This document shows positions 30,972-41,623 of a DNA stretch of 44,408 nucleotides, piece after piece (position 1 is the stretch's first letter; the number at the start of each line of letters is the position of its first letter). The position numbers were made by a program, and so were the translations under genes. The DNA is from Chara braunii. Its lineage: Eukaryota; Streptophyta; Charophyceae; Charales; Characeae. Under the pieces are notes generated by a model. The model was not told the origin of the DNA. It saw only the letters and a program-made list of their open reading frames with translations, and did no database searches. The stretch is from NCBI GenBank assembly GCA_003427395.1, contig BFEA01000411.1, positions 84,676 to 129,083 on the forward strand, given 5' to 3'.

Positions 30972-31280
30972 TGTCACGCCCCCACTGCTTCAAGGGTCCG
31001 GTTAGGTGTTTTTCCCCAGACCAAGCTCAGTGGGTTGGAGGACTGGCAGGCTGTCACGCAGGATTTTGATTGGTATAAAAATAGAGGTGTATTCAGAGGC
31101 AGTCACACTTTGTCATACAGCCGAGTAGTCAGGGTTATCCCTCCTGCCAGCGGCGACACGGCTTAGAGTGAGGCGTTCGGGTTTATCGCCTGCGTCTGAC
31201 TCCGTTTAAAGGATAGACCCAAGGTCACCGGAGTCTCTATCATTCAAGAGTCCTTCAAGTTGCCTTGAGTGTAACCTGTA
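30972..31280 (+). promoter_or_regulatory. LTR-like or promoter-like block
   Basis: It begins TGTCACGCCCCC, a typical LTR-style start, and carries a TATA box (GGTATAAAAATAGAGG, 31071-31086) followed by a structured-looking leader. No matching second LTR or primer-binding site was found in the window, so it could be a solo LTR, a promoter or chance. From 31281 to 31492 nothing else is seen. Confidence 0.35.
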
Positions 31281-31492
31281 TAAAATAAGGAGGAAAATAA
31301 CAAACATGCATCATAGAGGAATTGACACTGACAAAATGACAAGACCAGAAACCAGACTCTGCAAGAGCATGACCAGAGAAATGAGACTGAAGACTAGTAT
31401 ACAGAGTATGCAGGGAGCAGCCATTGGAGGGCTGCAGTCACTAATAAACAATAATATCGTAATACATCAATAGTGACTGAAAAGAGAGAACC

Positions 31493-31966
31493 TCAATCAA
31501 TGATAATAAGCGGTACCCCCTCGTGAGTGAGTGTTGTCGTCTGGGACTCCCTGTCTGGCACCTCGTCATTGAGAACTCGCGTGGCTATCGACTGTGGAAC
31601 CACGTAGCTGATGTCGAGAGGTGCTGCTAGATCAATCTTGCAGATATAGGCGATGCATCTAGCCATCTCCTCATCTGCGACGCTCCTGAGATAAAGCTCC
31701 TCCGCACGAATGATATCGCCTGTAGCTCCAATCAATATCTCAATCCGCCCTCTCCCACCAGAGTAGATGTAGGATACCTCGAGGAAACGATCTCCGTAGA
31801 GAGGTCTTCGATAAGCCTGCATAGCAAAGTCTGTCCCAACCAAATGACTATAGCCATCTCCGAGGTATGGGATCGGACCCTCCCCTCTTGGGGGACCAAT
31901 AACTGTCTCAGACGTAGGGTCGTCTGACATGTAGGAGTCAATCACCCTCAAGAAGATACCGTGCAA
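31493..31966 (-). CDS. Unrecognised ORF (about 157 aa)
   Basis: I do not recognise this protein. It is acidic with a normal amino-acid mix, unlike the low-complexity ORFs elsewhere, and has a predicted beta-rich section (FLEVSYIYSGGRGRIEILIG) and a short tail ending GVPLIIID. The frame is open upstream only through a non-ATG codon, and a TGA lies just before it, so it is probably a 3' exon or a fragment. It lies 80 bp downstream of another unrecognised ORF on the same strand and may be part of one gene with it, joined through an acidic linker seen in another frame (ETSEGDIEEDR). No domain assigned. Confidence 0.35.
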   Translation of the reverse strand: MHGIFLRVIDSYMSDDPTSETVIGPPRGEGPIPYLGDGYSHLVGTDFAMQAYRRPLYGDRFLEVSYIYSGGRGRIEILIGATGDIIRAEELYLRSVADEEMARCIAYICKIDLAAPLDISYVVPQSIATRVLNDEVPDRESQTTTLTHEGVPLIIID

Positions 31967-32047
31967 GAAGATGTGCGATCCTCCTCAATGTCGCCCTCCG
32001 ACGTCTCCGCTCCCTGGTCTCCAGTGCTCCTGTCGCTGTCCACAAAC

Positions 32048-32768
32048 TCAACCCCTGTGAGTGTCCCAGTCGAAATAGTCGCCCAGATCAATGTCACTCA
32101 CAGAGCAGGGCTCCAAGTCCGACTCATCTGTCTCTGATCTTTGGACGCATGTAGTGATTGGGACCCCGAATCTGGCTATCTCTCTCCTAATCCGGTCGTC
32201 CTTCCGCCTCTTGTCTTTGCTGCGAGTCTCACTAAGGGGCATGGAGTTGCGCCCATCAAAATCGAAGAGCACGCCCCCAGGTGCTGAAGGTACGCGAGGG
32301 AACACCACATGTAGCCAGTTGTCCCTCCAATAACTCTCCCTGCGAAATATGTAATCAGCAATCCTGTCGTATGTGGTGCCCTTCACTTCCGTCTCTGCCC
32401 ACTTCACCGAGTAGGTGATGACGAGCGTGTGTCTCGAGGTCGAGGACTCATTAGTCCTGATAGTGAAACTCTGATGTCCCACATGTCTGTACAAGAACCT
32501 CTCAATCAATCTACCCCACTTAGGGGCAGTCTCACGGTGACGGGCCAACTTGGACAGAAGGTGCACTCTCACTAATGCAAATACTTCCTCTAAGACCTGG
32601 CCAGATAGCAATCAGCAACTCAATGTGGAGGCCTGTCTGAATGGCCTGACTGAACTGCAACTCGGTATAAGGCCCGCTGTCGGGCGCATCGGTCCGGCAC
32701 CGCACATGGCAGCGTGGGACCCTCTCGGCCGCGTCACGCAGGAGTTGGACTAACCTTGCCGCGAACAC
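32048..32768 (-). pseudogene. Unrecognised ORF pair with a frame change
   Basis: Two overlapping minus-strand frames form what looks like one protein. The first (from 32768, MFAARLVQLLRDAAERVPRC) reads through ELQFSQAIQTGLHIELLIA. Near 32600 the sensible reading moves to the other frame (LSGQVLEEVFALVRVHLLSK) and continues through SFTIRTNESSTSRHTLVITY, WAETEVKGTTYDRIADYIFR and a basic-then-acidic tail to 32048. The frame change could be a one-base error, a mutation or a small intron. I know no family match. Its sequence complexity suggests a real coding region, perhaps belonging to an element or a host gene. Confidence 0.35.
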
Positions 32769-32850
32769 ACCAATGGAGCTTCCTTAGGCCGCTCCGGCCG
32801 AGTGCGCCAGCCATACCTCTCGCTAGCCCCTACGACAGGATAGGGCCTAC

Positions 32851-32981
32851 GCGAGGCACAACTTACCTCCACCTTACGGGAGCTGTCACCTCCCTTCGGT
32901 GGGCGTATCCCCGCCNGCGAGGCACAACTTACCTCCACCTTACGGGAGCTGTCACCTCCCTTCGGTGGGCGTATCCCCGCC
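32851..32981. other. Single-N join flanked by identical 65-bp copies
   Basis: 32851-32915 and 32917-32981 are identical, separated by one N at 32916. Two contig ends with a 65-bp overlap were placed side by side instead of merged. The true sequence probably has one copy. Confidence 0.9.
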
Positions 32982-34356
32982 GAGCTACCAGTCCACAGTA
33001 CGAAAGCTACTTGGTTGCAATCGCAGAAGTGGACCAGCCGAGGGCGTTTCCTGTTCGCTGTAGCATAGGGGGTACGCGCGGTAGTACGCCTATCGGACCC
33101 GTACGCGAGCCGACATCTTGGGGGGGTTGAGGTCCCAAGCGCGACTCGTCGTCGGTCGACTAGGACGCATCCCACACACCACGCGCACACCACTTTACGA
33201 ACACAAAAATAAAACACACACACACACACACACATATCTACAACACCACACAACACAAGCAACGCGACATTGCTCCTAGCCCCTTAGTAGCCGTCCCATA
33301 ACTTTCCGCTGCGAAAGTCGATAGGTGTCGCGCGCGAGGCTTAGTATAAAGTTGAGCGGACGCAGGGTCTACTCTTATCGACTCGCAATGCAAGCGTACG
33401 CAAGCGGTCGCAGTGATGGCGTACTATGTAGTACCCATACTCACACAATCCTCGTTAATCCCGAGGGTCGCATTCGACACTCAAGTGTCAGCTGACACGC
33501 GCCTTGAGGGTTAATCTCTCGACACTGGACAACCGCCATGCGCGGTTGAAGACCACACACCCTCTTCTGCACTCTATGCAGAGCGGGTGGTACACAGGTC
33601 CGCGCCTGTGGTGGCAGTCATTTCTTGCGGCCCTGGGGTAAGTCCTACTCCGGGCCTGGGCAAAAGTCAAGGGGTTTGACTTTGACGGCTGCCACAGACT
33701 ACAACGTCCAACTATAAAAATACAAAAAAGCAAAGGACAACAGAGGGTCTTCCTTTTCCCTCAAGCCATAATCTGGCTAACCCCTATGCACGATCTCAGT
33801 AAGGTGCACGCATACCCAAGGCACATATAAGTATATATATACAAGGCTTATTTATATAGGACGATCACTTCTCACAGTCACAGTGGGACTCCGCTCAGCC
33901 ATATATGTTGTAATCGCAGGCAATCACATCCAGAGTCCGAACCACAACCATACCTGCAATCACATCAAAGATTCAACCAGAAGTCCACGCACTACACGGG
34001 GTCAACTTCAACCATTCCTCGCACTCATACCCCTCGCTTAAGCCATACAAGCCTCACTCGTGCAACTCTTAAATAAATACTCAGTACTTTCGTTGGATGG
34101 CCATTCAATTAAGTCCAGGTAAAAACACAACAAAACAATTCAAATCTCAAGGCTAAAACTTTTAGGTTGAGTGGCAGGAGTGAACTGGAGTTGAATCCTA
34201 AACCGACGAATCGGCAACTAATATCCTTCTAATTGACTAAGTCTGAATCTATCTTTAAGCAGTGCCCAAAGCAAGGGTAGACCCTGACATAATCTCCCCT
34301 ATACAGAGTGGATCACCAGACTCGCCACATGTAAAAACATAATCTAACTCCTCTAA

Positions 34357-34665
34357 ATTAGGAAAATTTCGGCACTGCTTCCCATAGGAAAAATGTCTTT
34401 TCAGAATTTATATCATCCCGAATATGAAACCAAAAATAGTCTTTGACTTTCCAAAGTCCAAATTTGTTTAACTCCCTGAATTAGCAAAAATTTGGGCAGC
34501 ACTCCCTTTAGAAAAGGAGACTTTCCAGATTTTTACTAAGTCATTTACGAACCTTAGACAAGTTGAACTTTGAAAAGTCAGAAGTTTGACTAACTCCTTG
34601 GATTTGCAGAAATTTCGGCAGCGCTTCCCGTAGGGAAAGTAGCTTACCAAGATTTACGCAAAGCT
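34357..34665. repeat. Three tandem ~115-bp units with varying hairpins
   Basis: Units near 34357, 34469 and 34590 share TAACTCC, an AAATTTCGGCA-like block, a short inverted repeat and a CAGATTT-like end. The inverted repeat differs but pairs in each: TTCC-cata-GGAA, CTCCcttt.../...AAAGGAG and TTCCC-gta-GGGAA. Confidence 0.65.
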
Positions 34666-34939
34666 TAGTATAACAAAAAGTCTCAGAAAATGCGAGAATT
34701 GATCTAAGTAAAAAAAAATGAGCCCAGAAAATGCAGAAATTGAGCTAACTCCTATCGCTCTAGCACGTGGCGAACCTTTAAAGCAACTACCTATCAACTG
34801 AAACTCAGACCAAGTAGTAACCTCACTCAACCACATGCAGGCCAAACCACAAAGGTAAGTACCCTCACCATCCCCAAGTCGGTTTAGCAAACAATAGTTC
34901 ATAGTCTTTCAATTATTTAACCCTTTACTCCCGGCTTAC

Positions 34940-35765
34940 ATAGGGCATTGGGATTGGCCATTCATCTTAGAAACAATGTCAGTCCTCTGCCTTAATTGTA
35001 CACGAACAGGCTGCACAACTACTTTTCTCTTCATTGGGGCACATGACTAAGCCATTCATCTTAGAAACCATGCTTAGTCGCCCTGAACTGTTTAAATAGC
35101 CAAGTTATATATACCTTTCTGCACCTTAGTCTTCAAAAGGAGGGCGTATGGCTGGGCCATTCATCTTAGAAACAATGTCCAGCCTGCCCTGGTTACCTTC
35201 AGTTATAACTCTTGATTATACTCTCTTCGCTTGTGACAAGGCTATAGTCAGACCATTCATTTTAGAAACAATATCAAACTAGCCTTGTTCATATATATTA
35301 TAGAGAATCATATCCCTCTGTTCTCATTATAGTCCTGTGGCCTCAGACTTACACCATTCATCTTAGAAACAATTTCTAGTCCTCTGGCCCTCAATCCTCC
35401 CTCGGAATAAAAACAATCAAGGAGAGATGAGTCATTCGTCTTAGAAACAATGCTCAACTCTCCCTTTTTTAGCACACAAAAAGCAAAGTACTCTGGGTCT
35501 GACCCAGAGACTGTTCAGAAACCACCCAAGTAAAACAGCGGCCAGACCATTCATCTTAGAAACGATGTCTGGCCCTCAAAAGTCAAACAAGGAATGCCCC
35601 TCAGAAATAAGTAGTCAGACCATTCATCTTAGAAACAATGTCTGACACAATTAAAGAAACACAGCAACCAAACCATTCATCTTAGAAACAATGCTTGGTT
35701 TATTAGAAAACAGAACAAAACACGGCAGTCGGGCCATTCATCTTAGAAACAATGCCTGACCCTAT
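34940..35765 (+). repeat. Array of ten hairpins: conserved loop, variable paired stems
   Basis: The block CATTCATCTTAGAAACAATG, with up to a few changes, occurs ten times, its preceding C or T at 34958, 35052, 35157, 35253, 35354, 35432, 35547, 35620, 35673 and 35734. Intervals of 53-115 bp rule out a simple tandem repeat. CATT and AATG at its ends can pair around a 12-nt loop. Outside it, after one unpaired C or T, the flanks differ between copies yet complement each other. Examples: GACTAAG/CTTAGTC, GGCTGG/CCAGCC, GGCCAGA/TCTGGCC, GTCAGA/TCTGAC, and in copy 6 GGAGAGATGAG with CTCAACTCTCC. Several imperfect pairs are G-T on the plus strand, which mildly favours plus-strand RNA. The function is unknown. 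Confidence 0.85.
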
Positions 35766-36904
35766 AAGACAATCTGCTTTCAGGCAATCAAAAGAAACTG
35801 AAACTGCCATTATACATGCATTCCTTTACTTGGCCTCATTCGAGTCCTGAAAGTCAATCCCAAAAGTCAAAGTAAGGGTTGCACTCAGCATAGTCAACCA
35901 ATACGTAGGGAGGAGTGTAGATAGGGGTTAGACTGGGTTTATAAAGGAAGCAATGGTTACCTCTGAGTTCCCTGCCTCCAAAACTCCTCCTGTACCGCAG
36001 TATAGCAACGCTACCGTAGCCCAGCAGTCGCCGCACGAACACTAAGCTCACAACCAAACCCAATGCGCGCAGTAAAGTGGTTTAGCAGCTGTGTGCGCAG
36101 CCATTGCTCCTGCAGCAAGGCACAGTGTGTCCAACAGGACAGCGTTGTACGACAGCACAACAGTTCGGCACTTGTCCATACGTTTGCAGGGGCCCTCCTC
36201 AGCTGGAGACCTTGTGCCCATGATAGTCCCGAGGTGGTATGACGAACGAGCAACACACCCTGGCAAGCGTCCAGTGTGCACTGTAGTCCTTGGATAAAGC
36301 ACGGTAAGCACGGTGCCTTAGCAAACAGGCAGCTTGGGCTCAATGAAGTCCAGTAGTAGCAGTTCCTGCCTGTGCTAACAACCACGAAGTGAGAACGTCT
36401 ATCTCGTTACTCTTTGGCCGGATGCACCGTCCTAACGCAACTCCCTCCTGTGTTAGCTCCAACAGGCGCGCCCGCACTTAGTTCAACCCCGCATCTACAA
36501 CCCAGCTGACCAGGCATGCACTCCTCATCAGTCTACAGGCAATCCATACTGTTGTCGATTGGTGTTGCTGCTTCTCTTGTTGAGCTGAACAGCGCCTCAG
36601 CTGACGACGAGCCCCTTTGGTCTTGTAGTTCGCTTCCTTGTTGCCTGAGTTGTCGAGGCGAGCGGCGCACCGGCCCCTAGGTAAGTCTCCAACCCCCCCC
36701 CCCCTGCCTGGTTTTGCTTCAACCCCAACGAGGCGATGAACAACCGAATGAATCTTGTGCCATAAGCCGGCCAGATTCATAATGTTTTAGAAGTCGTTCC
36801 TTTCCTGGTCGCAACCCACATCTCACGCATCACAGGAACCACCTCGTTATGGCGGAAGCCGAATCTACCATCGAATTCGCAGTCTCCCAAAATCTCCGCC
36901 TAAC

Positions 36905-37645
36905 TTCCCAGCTCGCTTGATTCTGTAAAGTTTTGAGTGAGATTTCAAATTTCACCCCGCCCGTTTTCACCCGCTCCGCTATAGCTCCGCACGGCCTGTT
37001 TCTCAACTAACCTTTCTTCTACTAATCCTCACTTAAATCTAACACCTTCAATGGACTCGCCTAACGTCATAACCCCAAAATCGGCCTTTATTTCACTCGA
37101 TTCTATCAAAAATCGAGTGTTATCTCAACTTTTCTTCTCGCCTATCCTCCATAGCCACGCGCACGGCTTTTACCTCTAACCTCTCATCCCACTAATCTAC
37201 CTCCAAAACTAACATTACCAGCTAACTCGCCATGTCTAAAAACCCCCGAGACTGATCTTTGCTCGCTCGATTATGTCAAAAAAATGAGCGAGCTACAAAT
37301 CTTCCCATCTTCCTCCACCTTCACCTCGACGCACTAACTTTTCTTCTAACCTCCTAATCTACTAATTTTCTACCGAAACTAGCTACACCATTGGAGTCGC
37401 CACACTCCAAAACCCCAAAATCGATCTTTACCTCGCCCGTTTTCGTTGCGAAACGGCCGAGTTATCCCTCTTTCTCACTCACCTCTCCTACTGTCCGCCA
37501 TGGCCCACGCACCACCTTTCTTTCCTATCTTCTAAATTACTAACTTACCGTCTGATCTGACAACAGATCTGTGGTCGCCCGGCTCTCTAACCCCCACGTA
37601 GCACCTTCCCTCACCTGATTTCGTCAAGAATCAGGTGAGTTCTGC
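36905..37645. repeat. Five ~175-bp units with compensatory hairpins
   Basis: Hairpins recur at 36912-36941, 37094-37119, 37261-37293, 37432-37461 and 37610-37639, spaced 167-182 bp. The stems differ: CTCGCT/AGTGAG (with one G-T pair), CACTCGATT/AATCGAGTG, GCTCGCTC/GAGCGAGC, CTCGcCCGTTTTC/GAAACGGcCGAG and CTCACCTGATT/AATCAGGTGAG. Loops resemble TNTGTCAA in three copies. Units also share a CTCGCC-plus-CCCCAAAATCG-type block and T/C-rich linkers. Confidence 0.7.
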
Positions 37646-40469
37646 ATTTCTCTCCCCCTCTACTTCCTCGCCCCTACCATAGCCAATCCCCACCACCTCA
37701 AATATGGTTGCACCTGGCGCAGGGCCCCAGCCAGGTTTGCTCACCTCTTTTCCCCAACTTTCCCCTCCTGCCTGCCTCCGCGCCCGCCACCCTGCTGCGC
37801 TATCAGCTCGTCACCCCTGCTCTGCGCCTCCCCGTGCTTGGCACTAGCCACTCGCTACCTCCCCGTAGTGCTCCGCTTGAGCGCCTAGGGCTGCTGTGTC
37901 TCGTTCGTCTCGTCAGCCTAGCGCCCGTGCTTCACTCCACTCTACGAATGCACCCGGTGCAAGCCCGTGTCCAGGTTCTCTCCCCTCGCAATGATGCCCG
38001 TCACTCCGCTCTACTCAGCCACGGTAGTCCCACAATAATGCTGCCATCGGCCCTTCCGGTTTTGCGTGGTCCGACAACGCTCAAGCACCCAAAACAATCG
38101 GTTGTCGGACCTCCCGGCCATTTATACCGGTGGCTCTCACGCGAGGGCCAGGCTAATTTCCTTTGTGTCGCTCCAATTTTAACGGATGTCCCGAAGGACC
38201 CCGACCGGGGCAATGCCCCGCTATACTGCCAAAGGCCGAACGACCCTCTTCCGAACCCGCGCTGCCTCCCCAGGCAGTCCAAATCAGGTGGTCGTACCCG
38301 CCAGACCCCATCATTTGGGGCAGACGAGGGCCTGTACCCCAACAGTTAATGGGTGTACTGTTGAGCTTGGCCTTTGAGTATTAATTATACCCATGGTACC
38401 TCGTCCCAAGGAGACACGGGACGTGGTAAGAAAAATAGAAAGGGAATATATAAAAAAAAACTATAACTTTGGCGCAGTCACGAAAACAGTTTGCAGTTGT
38501 ACTTCAAGCAATCCCGCGAATTTCATCCATGGCCTCGCGGATCGGGCCCGCCGCCGCGCCTGCGAACAAAACTGAGGGGGATAGCCCTGGCAGCCCTCAA
38601 ACCCATTGGTTCTTTCCACGACGCTTCACTATAGTTCTCGCGTCGATGCCTGCTGACCTCGATCCTCGTACCTCCGTCATGAAACTCCAATGCCGTAACC
38701 TATAGGGCTACGCCCAAGCCTGGAGTTAGCCTGCGCGAGAACCAATATAAGGTGATGCAGCGCAGTGCCTAGGCCCGAAAACGGCCTGGGCATCGTCCCC
38801 GCCTGCACCCAAACCCTCGGCCGCTACGTATTCGCGCCGGCCTACCTAAACCGTGCCGTAGCCGCCCCCGCGCGCCATCCCATGCCGCCCCATTTACCGC
38901 ACACGGTCGCACCGTCGTTGTCGATGCCCTCGTCCTCGCACGCACGCTCGCCTCGGTCAAACGTACCAATCAAAAGAAAATATCCTTAATCCCTACTTAA
39001 TCAAGAATAATTAAATAAGAATAAAACAAAGTTAACCCGACCGGCGTCCGTGCCGGCTTTATAATCAACGATAAGCAAAGAAATCCCGCGCGTCTTAAAC
39101 CCCACCCGCCCACGCATTCTCTACTTCTAGACCTCATAGCCAACCTATAGTCACTACACTGCCGCATGTCGCGCGGCCTTCTCAACAATCCCGGGTCAAA
39201 CTTGTTTTTTGTCACCTGCAAAAACTAGGGCGGATACCCTTGTAAGGGTATTCGCGGCGACAGTTTACCGGACCACATTAAGCGACGTCCCCGTCGCTTC
39301 GCAAAATCGAAACGCTATCAGATTACCCAAGATGCTGACGAAAGCGGAACCAATCCGATTAGCCGACAAACACAGGGTAGAGGCCTCCATCAAACCATGC
39401 CTCCACAACTATACGCTGCCAGGTTTCTAACCCGGGCCCTTACCGCCCCGACATTAGGATGCTGACAACATAAGTTCCAAAGACCTTCCCAATCATCCTC
39501 CCCCCGGTCCTAGACAACCTTCGGCTTCTCGTTGGGTGTCCCTAGTCCTGGCCAAAACTAGGGACGCGGGCCCTAACCGAGACCTTTGAAGACACTCTCG
39601 CCTTCCTTCTCAGAGAATCTCTCGCAATCAAATACCCATACATATATTTGTATACTTAATATCCACTCAGCTCTTTCTGCAGTCTAGTACAGAAAGGCTA
39701 GGTCTCCATCTTGGTCCACCATAGCCGGGCTGATCGGACCAGGACTACGGCCCGCCGCGTTGTTATTTTAGCGGCGGTACCCTCGTTGGTTACGCAACGA
39801 TAGACTCTTGCCTGATGAGCATTCAATCAGGATTTCCCAGAAATCTCAACCCTCACTATCCCACAGAGTAATTTCCCTGGGGCGGGCAACTCCCCTTAAA
39901 CTCTTACCCCGCGGTCCCGCAGCCAGGTTGCGCCGGCTAGCAGCCATCCACTGGGGTTACGCCCTAGAGGTGCTAATCTTTACCGCTTAGCGTGGTATTC
40001 CCCTACTATGTCCCAGAACTAGCACAAGTGGTTAGACGGAGCGTCGCAAAACCAATCACGGGCCCACTGCGAGATTACGCAGAGGTCTGAAGGCATTTAC
40101 CAACTCTCCCACGAAAGGCATGACATCCTTCACACAGTCACAAACAAAATCCACTAGGTCCACAAGGTCATGACCCCTGATTTGATCAGAGCCAGCAGCC
40201 ACACATCCTGAGACGTCTCTCGCCCTGCACTCTTTTGCGACTTTCTCAAACATCTCAAGCAACCGTGGTCCCTTTTCGTCAGACTTTATCAACTCAAACA
40301 CTGATACCATGCCCTTAAATCCACTAACCACCTTTCACATGAAGGAGGTCTCTCTCAATAGGTCTCCCAACCATCCCTCTCTTCCTAGAATGTGCTATCA
40401 CACGACCCTTTTTAAAACACCTCTCCTTTTGGAGATGAGTCTTCCGATAAACAACACTACCGCCTTCCT

Positions 40470-40615
40470 CAAACTGAAGGGGCCTCAACCATAAAACAAC
40501 TCAAATTGAGAGACCTACTTATGGACCCTCTCCACAACTCAACCACGAACCAACTCAACTGAGGGGCCTGCTTATGGGCCCTTTTCGCAACTTAACCATA
40601 AAACATCCGGCATGG
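40470..40615. repeat. Short tandem units with CTCAA/TTGAG-type hairpins
   Basis: About 60-bp units carrying AACTCAAaTTGAGAGACCTA or AACTCAACTGAGGGGCCTG followed by CTTATGGRCCC recur at least twice (near 40498 and 40551), with a related partial unit just before (CCTTCctcaaactGAAGG). Confidence 0.5.
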
Positions 40616-41623
40616 CAAATACTCGAGCCTCACAGACTCGCAAAATCCCTTAGGATTTTCACACTTTCACAATGACAGACTGCACTCCCTCTTCTTATAC
40701 TCAGCCCTGTCCTGCCTGTAGGCAGGCCGTACGAGTATACCGAAGAGTAGACAGTTCACATCCATTTATACTCATGAAATTCACACAATCTAATACACAT
40801 GAGATGTATCTCACACATCTCTCACACAAAGCCATCATACATCAGGGTAGACCACACATGTGAGAGTGATTGTGATCGTCATATACAAAAGAAAGTCTCA
40901 GATAAAGTCTCAACTCAATATATACACAGGGGTACAACACCCCAACTCAGCGCGAGTCAAATGTTCTCGAGTTACATATATATAGACTCGGAGTTGAACA
41001 ATCTCAACTCAAATCGGCACTGGTATCACTCAAAGACAATGCGGCCCCCTTTGATAAGAGCCATGCCAAAACAGTTTCGACCAGGGCATAGCCATACCTC
41101 TCAATCCGAGGGACCCAAGTAATCCAGGACATATCCAGATATCCAAAAAAAGTAGGGCAAGGAGTCGCCCATACACCAGTCTCGCAACTACCTCCCTAGG
41201 TTAGATGACCCATCTCTCACACACTGAGGTTTCTTTCCAAGCCTTTCCTACCCCTCACACCTATACGCCTATCTAGGCCTAGGCACGACGTAGGTCCCAT
41301 ACCTTCTTTTCTCGATCAATAGGCCTAACGGAACAAACCCCTACTTCATAACAATGCCCTCAGGGTCACTCATGGCTCCATCTACTTAAAACACCCCAAT
41401 AACATGATGCGCGGCGGATCTAACCTTCCCAAATTATACAGTTGCTCTATCTGGGGCCCCTCCTGTCTACGACTCAAGCCACCTTACCGGACCATTATTA
41501 CGAAAATCCCCTCCCTCTGTACGCTGTACCTCAGCTATATAATTGGGGATTCCTGCCTATATCTACACTCTACTCAAGCTTCCGGGCCCTTCTCACACAA
41601 ACGCTTCCTCTCCACGACTATAT

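Larger units (their letters stand above)
33280..41000. other. Hairpin-dense non-coding tract
   Basis: No protein gene is recognised in this long stretch; open frames are compositional. Short perfect inverted repeats are frequent: GTACTATGTAGTAC (33421), GTGTCAGCTGACAC (33485), CAACCGC/GCGGTTG (33530-33548), AAAGTCAA/TTGACTTT (33663-33683), GTCCGACAAC/GTTGTCGGAC (38069-38110), GCGGATACCCT/AGGGTATTCGC (39230-39255) and GTCCCTAGT/ACTAGGGAC (39538-39565), besides the arrays listed separately. A duplicated block (CACCTGGCGCAGG / CACCCGGTGCAAG, 37707 and 37948) also lies here. Its nature is unknown; it might be the untranslated part of a large element or a structured non-coding RNA locus. Confidence 0.6.

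Noticed and set aside
34940-35765. CRISPR array (regular conserved ~20-bp repeats)
   Set aside because: Intervals vary from 53 to 115 bp, the repeat itself varies, flanks pair across each repeat, and the context is eukaryotic.
36500-36540. CTGATGA on the minus strand as a hammerhead
   Set aside because: No GAAA at the needed place and no stem I or II pairing.
37708-38349. Plus-strand ORF of 213 codons, rich in Pro, Leu and Arg
   Set aside because: It lies in C-rich, hairpin-rich sequence, looks compositional, matches no family and is overlapped by several open frames on both strands.
39808-39845. CTGATGAG on the plus strand as a hammerhead
   Set aside because: The following sequence cannot form stem II before a GAAA, and there is no cleavage triplet. 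It is one of the ordinary CCTGAT/ATCAGG hairpins.
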